54,865 bases of DNA, taken from assembly GCA_045580225.1 (NCBI GenBank), contig JAZNNJ010000025.1:1-54865 (forward strand). Reading direction: 5' to 3'. The notes beneath the pieces were generated by a model. The model did not search any database and was not told the origin of the DNA. It saw only the letters and a list, made by a program, of their open reading frames with translations. This DNA is from CAUUCF01 sp045580225. GTDB lineage: Bacteria; Pseudomonadota; Gammaproteobacteria; UBA9339. The position numbers and the translations under genes are program-made. Positions 36,362 through 45,726 of the stretch are shown here, in pieces (the first letter of the stretch is position 1; each line of letters opens with the position of its first letter).

Positions 36362-38386
36362 TCAATCTACATGGATATTTTCAAATGCTCCATACCTAGT
36401 AAATAAAGCTAGAATTTTTTGTAACAAAAACAATCGGTTATTTTGCAAATCAACATCAGATACCAAAACCATTGTTGTTGCAAAAAACCTATCTAAAGGC
36501 TCAGTAAACTCATTTAAAATATCTAAATATTCTAAGTATTTGCTATCTTGCCATTTTTTATCTAATAACGGGGACAAACGACAGAAAATACCCCATAATT
36601 CCTTCTCTTCCTCAGATTTTAACAAATCAGTGTCAACTTTTTTGCCCACTATCGGAGAATTCTTCATTAGTATATTCGAAACACGCCTATAACTCGTTAA
36701 CCACGGCAAACTTGAAGAATCAATTAACGCTTGCATAGCTCCATCAAGTACTAACAAATCTCCTCCCCAATTTCCACAAACTACTACCCTAAAAATACTA
36801 CTATACTTAGTATATAAACTAACCAAACGATCTAAAATAAAAACAACTATTTCTTCCACTAAATTAAAATCAATTTGATGATTGTAACAAGTTAAACTCT
36901 TCCCTAACAAGGCTCTCAAATTTAAAGGCTTTTTCCAATGCAAAATTAAGCGAATAATCGCTAAAGCAATCCTCCTCGCACCCAAAGGATCTCCATCCCC
37001 TGAAATTTTTTTACCCAAAATAAAAATACCAGTTAATGTATCTAAACGATCAGCTAACGCCAAAGCAATACTTAAATTACCACTGGGCAAAACATCCTCA
37101 GAAAAACGCGGTAAATAATGATCTTTAATAGCATTAGCAATTAGCATATTCTCATCCTTATAAAGATAATAACCAACAACTCCCTGTAATTCCGGAAATT
37201 CTCCTACCAACATTGTAGATAAATCACTTTTTGCAAGCCAAGCAACTTTTTTCTTAAGTTCCTTATCCTCATCAACCAATAATTCTTCCAATAATCTATT
37301 TATTCTTTCTGCTTTATCAGCTAATGAACCCAAACCCTGATAAAATACTACTTTATATAAATTTCCAATTCTGTTCTCCAACGAAATTTTTTTATCTTCT
37401 TCATAAAAATACTTCGCGTCTGACAACCGAGCCTTTACTACTTTCTCATTACCTTTGATAATTACACTATAATCCTTACTGAGTAAATTACTAATAATAG
37501 CAAATCTAGCCATAAGTTTGCCACAATCATCTACCTCTACAAAACATTTTTGGTAACTTTTCAAAGTTATTTGGATAATTTCCGGTGGCAATTCTAAAAA
37601 TTTTTCATCAAATTTACCTTCTAATACTACCGGATATTCAACTAAATTAGTTACTTCATCCAACAAATCCTGATCAATTTTAACGTGCCTTAATTTCTTT
37701 AATCCTACTTCGATTTGCTCTCTTCTTTTCTCATAATCTACAATAACAAAAGCATCATTAAGCTGTTTTTCGTATTTTTTCGGATCATCTAAAAAAATAG
37801 GAAATTCATGTAAAAAACGATGACCGAAAGTAAAGTTACTAGTCACAACATTTCCAAACAAATTTATCGGTAAAATTCGATTACCTAACAACGCCATAAC
37901 CCAACGCACCGGTCTTACAAAAGGGCCGCAACCATTTCCCCAAAACATTGCTTTTCTTAAAGGTAACGCCTTTACACTATTTTCGATAAGATCTGGTAAA
38001 ATATTTTCTACCTTTATACCGTCAACTACACTAACAAAAAAAAGATATTCCCCTTTATACGTTTCTCTTTTAACTAATTGATCAACAGTGACTTTATAAT
38101 TATTAGCAAAACTAAAAGCAGCATTAGTTGGTTGACCATCCTTAAATGCCAACTTAACCGAAGGACCTTTTACTTCTATCGTACGTCTAGGAGTTTCTAT
38201 AGCTAAACGCCGTATTAGCACAGCTAACCTACGAGGAGTAAAAAAAACATCCACATTCTCATATAACAAACTAAATTCATCCAAAGATGTTTTAATATTC
38301 TCAGCCAATGCCTTCCCTAAAGCAGACAAATCTCCCGGCGGTAACTCACAAGTACCAATTTCTAATAAAAAATCAGTTGTACTCAT
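36362..38386 (-). CDS. glyS: Glycyl-tRNA synthetase beta subunit
   Basis: Beta subunit of the tetrameric glycyl-tRNA synthetase. The 674-aa product begins with the family start FLLEIGTCELPPGDL and contains VFFTPRRLAVLI, GHRFLHE, ALPLRKAMFWGNG and the HD-like ALALADRLDTLTGIF region. Length fits (E. coli 689 aa). Its ATG overlaps the glyQ stop as ATGA, so the subunits are translationally coupled. Confidence 0.96.
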   Translation of the reverse strand: MSTTDFLLEIGTCELPPGDLSALGKALAENIKTSLDEFSLLYENVDVFFTPRRLAVLIRRLAIETPRRTIEVKGPSVKLAFKDGQPTNAAFSFANNYKVTVDQLVKRETYKGEYLFFVSVVDGIKVENILPDLIENSVKALPLRKAMFWGNGCGPFVRPVRWVMALLGNRILPINLFGNVVTSNFTFGHRFLHEFPIFLDDPKKYEKQLNDAFVIVDYEKRREQIEVGLKKLRHVKIDQDLLDEVTNLVEYPVVLEGKFDEKFLELPPEIIQITLKSYQKCFVEVDDCGKLMARFAIISNLLSKDYSVIIKGNEKVVKARLSDAKYFYEEDKKISLENRIGNLYKVVFYQGLGSLADKAERINRLLEELLVDEDKELKKKVAWLAKSDLSTMLVGEFPELQGVVGYYLYKDENMLIANAIKDHYLPRFSEDVLPSGNLSIALALADRLDTLTGIFILGKKISGDGDPLGARRIALAIIRLILHWKKPLNLRALLGKSLTCYNHQIDFNLVEEIVVFILDRLVSLYTKYSSIFRVVVCGNWGGDLLVLDGAMQALIDSSSLPWLTSYRRVSNILMKNSPIVGKKVDTDLLKSEEEKELWGIFCRLSPLLDKKWQDSKYLEYLDILNEFTEPLDRFFATTMVLVSDVDLQNNRLFLLQKILALFTRYGAFENIHVD

Positions 38387-39240
38387 AAATAACTCTCAAA
38401 ATTTAAATAAGTAGTTGCAACTAAATTACTCAATGTACGAATCTTTAAAATATAATTCTGACGTTCACTAACCGAAATGGCACCGCGAGAATCTAGCAAA
38501 TTAAATGCATGAGAAATCTTTAAAACTTGCTCTAAAGCAGGAAAAAATAACTTCTGTTCTATTAAACTTATACACACCTTTTCTAAGTTCATAATACTAT
38601 TCATCAAATAATTAACATCTGCTAACTGAAAATTATAAATCGACATCTGCCGCTCATTCTCTTTAAACAAATCCCCGTAAGTCAAGTTTAGATCTTGATT
38701 CCAAACTAAATCGAACATATTATCCTTGTTCTGCAATAGCATCGTGATTCTTTCCAAACCATAAGTAATTTCACCACTTATAACATGACACTTAATGCCC
38801 CCCATTTGTTGAAAAAAAGTAAACTGACTAATTTCCATTCCATTTAACCAAACTTCCCAACCTACTCCCCAAGCACCTAATGTAGGAGACTCCCAATTAT
38901 CTTCTACAAAACGAAGATCATTAACCTTAGTATCGACACCTAACTCCTTCAAAGAGGCTATATAGAGCTCTTGAATATTATCAGGAGATGGTTTCAAAAT
39001 CACCTGAAATTGGTAATAATGCTGACTACGATTAGGATTCTCTCCATACCTACCATCCGCCGGACGACGACAAGCTTGTACATAAGCAGCATTCCACGAC
39101 TTAGGACCTAACGAACGTAAGCTAGTCGCTGAATGAAAAGTGCCGGCTCCAACTTCCAAATCAATAGGTTGCAACAAAGTACAACCTTGCTTTCGCCAAA
39201 AGTACTGTAACTTTAAAATAACGCTCTGAAAATCTAACAT
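38383..39240 (-). CDS. glyQ: Glycyl-tRNA synthetase alpha subunit
   Basis: Catalytic alpha subunit that forms glycyl-adenylate. The 285-aa product shows FQSVILKLQYFWRKQGC, PIDLEVGAGTFHSATSLRSLG, YVQACRRPADGRYGENPNR and GWEVWLNGMEISQFTFFQQ, all strongly conserved. Length is slightly below E. coli GlyQ (303 aa). The ATG lies 2 bp after the DsbA-like gene's stop. Confidence 0.97.
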   Translation of the reverse strand: MLDFQSVILKLQYFWRKQGCTLLQPIDLEVGAGTFHSATSLRSLGPKSWNAAYVQACRRPADGRYGENPNRSQHYYQFQVILKPSPDNIQELYIASLKELGVDTKVNDLRFVEDNWESPTLGAWGVGWEVWLNGMEISQFTFFQQMGGIKCHVISGEITYGLERITMLLQNKDNMFDLVWNQDLNLTYGDLFKENERQMSIYNFQLADVNYLMNSIMNLEKVCISLIEQKLFFPALEQVLKISHAFNLLDSRGAISVSERQNYILKIRTLSNLVATTYLNFESYL

Positions 39241-39242
39241 GA

Positions 39243-40139
39243 TTATTTTACCTTCTGCAATGAATTACTAAGCTCCTTTTCTAATGATGCTAAGTCATTA
39301 GCTATCAGTTGAAACTTACGATTTTTACGATTAACCAAGATTAAAGTAGGAGTTCCTAAAAATTCTAGCTGTTTTGCAACATGAAAATTATTCTTAATAG
39401 CGTCAAGCACGACCTTCCTATTTTGATCTTTCAACAAACGTTCGCAATCTAAACCAGAAATCTGCTTAATTTTAGCTAACAATTGACCCTCTTCATAACC
39501 ATCATGAGTCTCTTGCCAAATAGCTTGATAAACCTCTTTAACCTTATTTTGCCATTTAGCAGCCAAAATAATTTTCGATAAAAATACCGACTTTCCACCA
39601 AAAAATGGCCAGCAAAAAATAATATGCTGAACTCGGGGATTTTTAGCTAAAAATCGATGCAATAACACAAAAGTATTCCTACAAGAAGGACATAAAGGTT
39701 GGGTAAATTCTATCAATACCAAATCTTTATCTTCACCGAGAGCCACAGCTCCAAAATTATTAGAATCTAACAAATTATCTAAGACTTTTGGTATTTTTTG
39801 CTGAGTACGTAACATCTGTGCAACATCTTCCTGAACCTTAGCCTGTTGTAATAAATCCTCTAGTTCTAATAATATCTTAGGATTTTTACGAAAATATTGT
39901 TTTATAATATTTTCAATAGCTAACTCTTGTTCTTTAGTAAATATCCATTTTGAATCTTGATCATTTATTTTAGGCGAATAATTCGCACGCACTACTTTCG
40001 ATTTAAAAAAATCTTTTAATCTAATTACCCACCTACACCCGTAACAATATGCACCACACCTTTCATAATTATTCACTAAACAAACTACTGATGCAAGAAT
40101 TAAAACTAATATCAACAAAAAACATATCTTCTTACGCAT
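39243..40139 (-). CDS. DsbA/Com1-like thiol-disulfide oxidoreductase
   Basis: A periplasmic thioredoxin-fold protein of 298 aa. An N-terminal membrane helix or uncleaved signal (about 5-22) is followed by a Cys-rich patch with Cys28, Cys32 and Cys35. A helical dimerisation region comes next (AIENIIKQYFRKNPKILLEL), like that of DsbA2/Com1 proteins of Legionella and Coxiella. The thioredoxin fold has the active site CPSC at 150-153 and cis-Pro in GTPTLIL. CPSC is unusual; DsbA enzymes more often have CPHC, so redox behaviour may differ. It probably oxidises or isomerises secreted proteins, with the exact role uncertain. It lies 11 bp after the cation ATPase gene and 2 bp before glyQ. Confidence 0.78.
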   Translation of the reverse strand: MRKKICFLLILVLILASVVCLVNNYERCGAYCYGCRWVIRLKDFFKSKVVRANYSPKINDQDSKWIFTKEQELAIENIIKQYFRKNPKILLELEDLLQQAKVQEDVAQMLRTQQKIPKVLDNLLDSNNFGAVALGEDKDLVLIEFTQPLCPSCRNTFVLLHRFLAKNPRVQHIIFCWPFFGGKSVFLSKIILAAKWQNKVKEVYQAIWQETHDGYEEGQLLAKIKQISGLDCERLLKDQNRKVVLDAIKNNFHVAKQLEFLGTPTLILVNRKNRKFQLIANDLASLEKELSNSLQKVK

Positions 40140-40150
40140 AAAAAGCCTTC

Positions 40151-42859
40151 TTACAAAACAATATCGTTTTGTTTTCTACTACAACAACTATTAGTACTAA
40201 GCAAACAAGGTAACACTAGTTTAATTTTCACAAACTCCCCTAGTATGAATATTATACTACATCCAGATAAAATATAAAGCCATATTTTCATCGGCAAAAA
40301 TGCAGTATGAAATGCATTTTGCATAAAAGGTAAATACGTGAAGGCAAATTGGATAAACAATAAACTAATTAAAGCAATAAACATAATAGGGTTTTCCTTT
40401 AAAACCCGTTTTCCTTGCATAAATTCACCATAAAATTTACGACAATTTAATAAAAAAGCAGCTTCTCCAAAAACTAACATGTTAACTGCAGCTGTACGCG
40501 CAACTACCAAATTAGACGTAATCCGCATTTCATAATAAAAAATACCAAACACCAATACCACCAATAGTAATGCTATGAAAATCATATATGCTATTATACA
40601 ATTTTCAAAAATTGCACCATGAGTATTACGAGGCATTTTGCCCATAATTTCATTTTCACCCTTCTCAAACCCCAAAGTTAAAGATAATGTCACTGACGTT
40701 ATCATATTAACCCATAAAATCTGCACTGCTGTTATTGGTAAAGTAGTCCCTAATAAAATAGCAAAAACGATCACTAATGCTTCCGCTGCGTTAGTTGGTA
40801 AAACATGCATTATCATTTTTTTTACATTATCAAAAACCACCCTGCCTTCTTTAATCGCTTTAACAATGGTAGCAAAATTATCATCTGCTAAAACAATTTC
40901 ACTCGCCTCTTTAGCAATATCTGCCCCTTTTTTTCCCATTGCAATACCAATATTAGACTTGCTTAGCGCCGGAGCATCATTAGCGCCATCTCCAGTCATA
41001 GCAACAATTTCTCCCTGCTGCTGCAACATTTCAACCAGCTTTAATTTATGACGCGGCGAAGTACGTGCAAAAACATTAACTTCCCTAATTTTTTTAATCA
41101 AAGCATAATCATCCAATTGGTCAATTTCTAAACCAGTCAATACCCCTCCACTGCAATCAATACCAACTTGCTCTGCAATAGTTTTAGCTGTAACTGCATA
41201 ATCGCCAGTAATCATTTTAACTTTAATTTTAGCCTTATAACAAGCCTGTATTGCATCGATAACTTCTGCACGAGGCGGATCTATTAAAGCTAATAAGCCA
41301 ACTAAAATAAAATCTTTTTCTAGTACTTTAAAAGATAATACCTCATTATTAGTAGGCTTATAAGCTAAAGCTAACAACCGATATCCCTGTTTAGCCAAGC
41401 CATCAATCTGATCGAACCAATACTCTGGCCGAATAATCATATTTTGTCCATCTTTTAACTCATAAGAACAAGCAGATAAAATTTTTTCAGGAGCCCCTTT
41501 AATAAAAATAAAAACCTGATCATTGTGATCACTGTTTAGAGAAGCCATCATTTTATGTTCCGATTCATACGGTATAATGTCTTTCTGTAAATATTTTTTC
41601 TGTAACAAATCTAAATCAATTTTCATCTTATCTGCCAATTTAAGAATTGCTAAATCAATAGCATTACCAGTATTTAGCTGATGATCAAAACTATATTTAC
41701 TCAATAAATCATTACACAACACACACCCTTCTAGCAATAACCTTAAATCCAAATACTGCTCTAAAATTATACTTTTACCCTCAATTATCAAAGTATCGTT
41801 CATTAATTCTGCACTATTTTTGGCAGTAATTACTCTACAAACAGTCTGCACATTTTGAGTTAAAGTACCAGTTTTATCAGTGCAAATAGCTGTAACTGCT
41901 CCCATTGTTTCTACTGCAGGTAATTTACGAACAATAGCTCTAGCTTTGGCCATTTGCTGTACACCTAATGCTAAAATTATTGTCAAAGTAGGAGGCAATC
42001 CTTCAGGAATCGCCGCAACAGCTAAACCAACTGCTGCTAAAAACATTTCGTTAATATTCTGACGCCACAAAACAATACCAAACAAAAAGGTAAAACTAGC
42101 TAATAAAACAATTGCTATAGTTAACCATTTAGAAAACTTCGATAATTGCTTCATCAACGGCGTTAATGTCTCTGGAATATTTTTTAACATACTACTGATT
42201 TTACCAAGCTCAGTACTCTCACCAATCGCTATCACAATACCTCTTCCTCTACCAGAAACGACTTCTGTACCGCTATAAGCCATATTAAATCTATCTCCTA
42301 ATGAAGCTAATTTAGCTACAGACGAAGTATTTTTATTAATACTATTAGATTCCCCTGTTAAAATCGCTTCCCGTATTTTTAAACTATTAGTTTCTATTAA
42401 ACGTAAATCTGCAGGAACAATATCTCCGCTCTTTAGCAAAACAATATCCCCAACCACCAATTCTCTGGAAGCAATAACCAAATTCCTACCACACCTAATT
42501 ACCTCTGCAGTGGGAGCTAACATACTTTTGATAGCATCGATTTCTTTCTCAGCTTTCCTTTCTTGTAAGGTACCAAAAATAGCATTAATTACAACAACCC
42601 CGATAATCACCAAAGTATCCACCATTTCTCCTAAACAAAAAGTAATTAAGGCAGAAACTAACAGTACATAAATTAAAACATTGTGAAATTGATTAATAAA
42701 AATAAACAACCATGATACTTTTTTCCCGGTTTTTAATTCATTAAAACCCTCATGTTGCTGTTTATCAATAACAACCCTATCATCTAATCCATTTTCTAAA
42801 TTAGTACCAATTACAGAAACTACCGTTTCAGTAGCTAACTCATGCCAATTATTAATCAT
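40151..42859 (-). CDS. P-type cation-transporting ATPase (type IIA-like)
   Basis: Membrane pump of 902 aa. It has a cation-ATPase N-terminal domain (residues 1-75), LTGES in the actuator domain, the phosphorylation site Asp328 in CTDKTGTLTQN, and KGAPE and MTGDGANDAP in the nucleotide and hinge regions. There are about ten membrane helices. M4 reads AIPEGLPP at 284-290, as in Ca pumps. M6 has WVNMITSVTLSL, where SERCA-type pumps have a metal-binding Asp (NLVTDG), so this site is Ser. The ion is therefore uncertain: calcium, another divalent ion, or a monovalent ion. It follows folD immediately and precedes the DsbA-like gene. Confidence 0.85.
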   Translation of the reverse strand: MINNWHELATETVVSVIGTNLENGLDDRVVIDKQQHEGFNELKTGKKVSWLFIFINQFHNVLIYVLLVSALITFCLGEMVDTLVIIGVVVINAIFGTLQERKAEKEIDAIKSMLAPTAEVIRCGRNLVIASRELVVGDIVLLKSGDIVPADLRLIETNSLKIREAILTGESNSINKNTSSVAKLASLGDRFNMAYSGTEVVSGRGRGIVIAIGESTELGKISSMLKNIPETLTPLMKQLSKFSKWLTIAIVLLASFTFLFGIVLWRQNINEMFLAAVGLAVAAIPEGLPPTLTIILALGVQQMAKARAIVRKLPAVETMGAVTAICTDKTGTLTQNVQTVCRVITAKNSAELMNDTLIIEGKSIILEQYLDLRLLLEGCVLCNDLLSKYSFDHQLNTGNAIDLAILKLADKMKIDLDLLQKKYLQKDIIPYESEHKMMASLNSDHNDQVFIFIKGAPEKILSACSYELKDGQNMIIRPEYWFDQIDGLAKQGYRLLALAYKPTNNEVLSFKVLEKDFILVGLLALIDPPRAEVIDAIQACYKAKIKVKMITGDYAVTAKTIAEQVGIDCSGGVLTGLEIDQLDDYALIKKIREVNVFARTSPRHKLKLVEMLQQQGEIVAMTGDGANDAPALSKSNIGIAMGKKGADIAKEASEIVLADDNFATIVKAIKEGRVVFDNVKKMIMHVLPTNAAEALVIVFAILLGTTLPITAVQILWVNMITSVTLSLTLGFEKGENEIMGKMPRNTHGAIFENCIIAYMIFIALLLVVLVFGIFYYEMRITSNLVVARTAAVNMLVFGEAAFLLNCRKFYGEFMQGKRVLKENPIMFIALISLLFIQFAFTYLPFMQNAFHTAFLPMKIWLYILSGCSIIFILGEFVKIKLVLPCLLSTNSCCSRKQNDIVL

Positions 42860-43717
42860 TTATTCCTCAACATGTTGTAAATACGCTTCCCACGTATTTT
42901 CCATTAAAATTTCCACAGTCATCGGTCCAACTCCACCAGGAACAGGAGTAATCCAAGCAGCATTTTTAACAGCCGTTTTAAAATCCACATCACCAACTAA
43001 AGTATGATCCGGCAAACGATTCATTCCTACGTCAATAACAATGCTACCTTTTTTCAACCACTCACCTTTAACTAAAAAAGGACATCCAACGGCACTAATA
43101 ACTAAATCGGCAACTTTTACTAAATCTGATAAATTCATTGTAGTTTTTTGAGCCACCATTACCGTCATTCCAGCATTAATTAAAAACATAGACATTGGCT
43201 TGCCTACGATGTTAGAAGCACCAATAATTAAAGCAACTTTCCCCGATAAATTCACCGGTATCGATTCTAATAAACACATAATTCCCTTCGGAGTACAAGA
43301 AAATAATCCCCTGTCGTAATTTAATAATAATTTCCCAATATTCTGTGGATGAAAACCATCTACATCTTTGCTAACTTCAATACAATTTATAACTTTACTA
43401 GTTTCTATCTGTTTAGGTAAAGGTAATTGAACCAACACACCATCAACTTCTTTATCATTATTTAGATCTTTGATTAATTTTAGTAACTCATTCGTAGTAA
43501 TATTTTGTTCGAAAAAATAACCACGCGATATTATACCTAACTCCTGACAAGTGATATGTTTTCTTTGTACATAAAGTTTTGAAGCAGGATCTTCGCCAAC
43601 CAAAATTGTAACTAAACATGGCCTGCGCTTATTTACACAATACTCATCTATCTGATTTTTTAAAATTCTTAAACGTTTTATCGATAGCGACTTACCATCT
43701 AGAATTTTAGCAACCAT
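42860..43717 (-). CDS. folD: Bifunctional methylenetetrahydrofolate dehydrogenase/cyclohydrolase
   Basis: Converts 5,10-methylene-THF to 10-formyl-THF in one-carbon metabolism. The 285-aa product has the Lys of YVQRKHITCQELGI, DGVLVQLPLPKQI, a Rossmann segment IIGASNIVGKPMSMFLINAG, and the C-terminal WITPVPGGVGPMTVEILMENT. Length matches FolD (288 aa in E. coli). It overlaps rpe by 11 bp and ends directly against the ATPase gene start. Confidence 0.97.
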   Translation of the reverse strand: MVAKILDGKSLSIKRLRILKNQIDEYCVNKRRPCLVTILVGEDPASKLYVQRKHITCQELGIISRGYFFEQNITTNELLKLIKDLNNDKEVDGVLVQLPLPKQIETSKVINCIEVSKDVDGFHPQNIGKLLLNYDRGLFSCTPKGIMCLLESIPVNLSGKVALIIGASNIVGKPMSMFLINAGMTVMVAQKTTMNLSDLVKVADLVISAVGCPFLVKGEWLKKGSIVIDVGMNRLPDHTLVGDVDFKTAVKNAAWITPVPGGVGPMTVEILMENTWEAYLQHVEE

Positions 43718-44348
43718 CTCTTAGCTCCTTAATTATTTCTGCATAATTTATACTTTTAAAAATAGTTGAACCAGCCACCAAAACATCAACTCCCATTTTG
43801 ATTAATGATGAAGCATTATCTCCATTTATCCCCCCATCGACACTAATCAAACCGGAAAAATTATAATTTTTAAAATCAGCTAAACTTTTATAAACTACCG
43901 GCAAGAATGTTTGCCCACCAAAACCAGGATTAACACTCATAAACAACACCAAATCTATTTGATCTTCCAAATAACGAATTAGTGAAAAATCGCCACCTGG
44001 ATTAAAAGCCAATCCAGCTTTACAACCATACTCACGAATCAAATTTAAACTACGATGAACATGAACCGTAGCATCATGATGAATAGTAATATAATCCGCT
44101 CCAGCTTCACTACATTGCCTAATTAAATCATTTACTGGAGAAACCATTAAATGTACATCCAAAATTAAAGAAGGAAAATATTTCTTAATTTGTCTACATA
44201 TTGACGGACCAAAAGATAAATTAGGTACATAATGGTTATCCATTATATCTATATGTAACCATTCAACACCTGCAGCTACTACTTTTTCTATCTCTTGTTT
44301 TAAACAAACTAAATCTGCCGCTAAAATAGAAGGAGCAATTCTCACCAT
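43707..44348 (-). CDS. rpe: Ribulose-phosphate 3-epimerase
   Basis: Interconverts ribulose 5-phosphate and xylulose 5-phosphate in the pentose phosphate route. The 213-aa product begins MVRIAPSILAADL and has EWLHIDIMDNHYVPNLSFG, LDVHLMV, MSVNPGFGGQTF and SVDGGINGDNA. The Asp/His metal ligands of the TIM barrel are all present. Length is that of the family. It overlaps folD on its 3' side. Upstream are 94 bp containing a perfect inverted repeat. Confidence 0.97.
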   Translation of the reverse strand: MVRIAPSILAADLVCLKQEIEKVVAAGVEWLHIDIMDNHYVPNLSFGPSICRQIKKYFPSLILDVHLMVSPVNDLIRQCSEAGADYITIHHDATVHVHRSLNLIREYGCKAGLAFNPGGDFSLIRYLEDQIDLVLFMSVNPGFGGQTFLPVVYKSLADFKNYNFSGLISVDGGINGDNASSLIKMGVDVLVAGSTIFKSINYAEIIKELRDGC

Positions 44349-44406
44349 TGTTCGTCTTTAAATATCTTTCGCTTTCTAAAAATTAATCTAATTTCACCTA
44401 GTTTTC

Positions 44407-44431
44407 AAGTATAAGATTAAAATTTATACTT
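44407..44431. promoter_or_regulatory. Perfect 8-bp inverted repeat between waaA and rpe
   Basis: AAGTATAA (44407-44414) and TTATACTT (44424-44431) are exact inverses around a 9-base loop. The stem is AT-only and no T-run follows on the minus strand, so I do not think it is a terminator. It lies 59 bp upstream of the rpe start and might be an operator. Chance occurrence in AT-rich DNA is possible. Confidence 0.3.
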
Positions 44432-44442
44432 CTTAAATCAAA

Positions 44443-45726
44443 CTAACAATCGGTAATTTTTCTAATCTCAACTAAAGTTCTATCAACTGCGCCATAATGA
44501 CGCTTTAACACTTCATAACCACGTTCAGCCACTAAATTACCATATTCCTTATTTTTTAAAATTGACAATACCTGCTCCGTTAATTCATCCCTATTTCTAA
44601 CAATTAAAAGCCCTTTATTTTTCAATAACTGTTCACTAATTTCTTGACAATTTACCAAGTAAGGACCAGTAATTACCGGCAATTTAAAAGCTACGGGCTC
44701 CAATAAATTATGCCCACCAACTGGAATCAAACTCCCTCCTACTAATGCAAAATTACTCCCCCCATAAAACACCAGCAATTTACCTAAAACATCCCCCAAT
44801 AGAACCGAAATATCATCAGAAAGGAAAGTAGCATAATTCCACTCAGAAAATTTCTGCGTCTTAAAACTTTTACTAGCCAAAGAAAACACCTTTTCAAAAC
44901 GCTCACGATGCCTGGGGACTAAAAACAAAAGTAAATTTGGATAACTACGACGAACCACTTTAAAGCTTTCTAAAATAATTTCTTCTTCTTTTTCATGAGT
45001 GCTTGCTGCAATAAAAACTACTCGATTAGATAAACATTTTTTTAAAATACAAATTTCTTGCTTAATTTCTGAATTAATCTGAAAATCAAATTTTAAATTA
45101 CCGGTTAAAATTATTTTAGAATTATCTATCCTTAGCTTTTCAAAACGTTCTTTATCCAAAAAACTTTGTACTAAAATTTTAGTAAAATAACCAAATATTG
45201 GAACAAATAGTTTTCTAAAATAACAGTAACGTCTAACACTACGATCACTCAACCGAGCATTAACTAAAAAAAGCGGGATCCCCCTTTTTTTAACCTCATT
45301 AATTAAATTAGGCCATACCTCTGTTTCAACAATAATACCAACTCGTGGATTGAACTTATTTAAAAAACGTTTAATACTAATGCGAACATCCAAAGGCAAA
45401 AATAATACTTTAGCTTTAGGAAACATTTTAATTGCTTGCTCCTTACCTGCTGGTGTAAAACAAGTAATTAAAATAGAACCAGATATACACTTTAATAAAG
45501 AACTTACCGCCATCAACTCGCCAATCGATGCAATATGCACCCAAACACCATTTTGACAACAATAATTAATACCCGCAGAATATAAGCCTATACGTTCTAA
45601 CAAACCACTGCGATACTTATAATCTTTAAAATACGAACATAAATAAAAAAACAACAACAAAAATGGAACAATTAATGTCATTACTCCATTATAAATACCA
45701 ATCATCCAATTATTTCTGTTTATCAC
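44443..45726 (-). CDS. waaA: 3-deoxy-D-manno-octulosonic acid transferase (Kdo transferase)
   Basis: Adds Kdo to lipid IVA in lipopolysaccharide synthesis at the inner membrane. The 427-aa product has an N-terminal membrane anchor (about 9-27), VWVHIASIGELMAVSSLL, ETEVWPNLI, FLVNARLSDRS, and a C-terminal GT-B nucleotide-sugar domain with GGSLIPVGGHNLLEPV. The start is probably the GTG at 45724-45726, because GGAG lies 4 nt before it, inside glnS. An ATG seven codons later is the alternative. It overlaps glnS by 17 bp. Presence shows that the organism makes at least the LPS inner core. Confidence 0.93.
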   Translation of the reverse strand: MINRNNWMIGIYNGVMTLIVPFLLLFFYLCSYFKDYKYRSGLLERIGLYSAGINYCCQNGVWVHIASIGELMAVSSLLKCISGSILITCFTPAGKEQAIKMFPKAKVLFLPLDVRISIKRFLNKFNPRVGIIVETEVWPNLINEVKKRGIPLFLVNARLSDRSVRRYCYFRKLFVPIFGYFTKILVQSFLDKERFEKLRIDNSKIILTGNLKFDFQINSEIKQEICILKKCLSNRVVFIAASTHEKEEEIILESFKVVRRSYPNLLLFLVPRHRERFEKVFSLASKSFKTQKFSEWNYATFLSDDISVLLGDVLGKLLVFYGGSNFALVGGSLIPVGGHNLLEPVAFKLPVITGPYLVNCQEISEQLLKNKGLLIVRNRDELTEQVLSILKNKEYGNLVAERGYEVLKRHYGAVDRTLVEIRKITDC

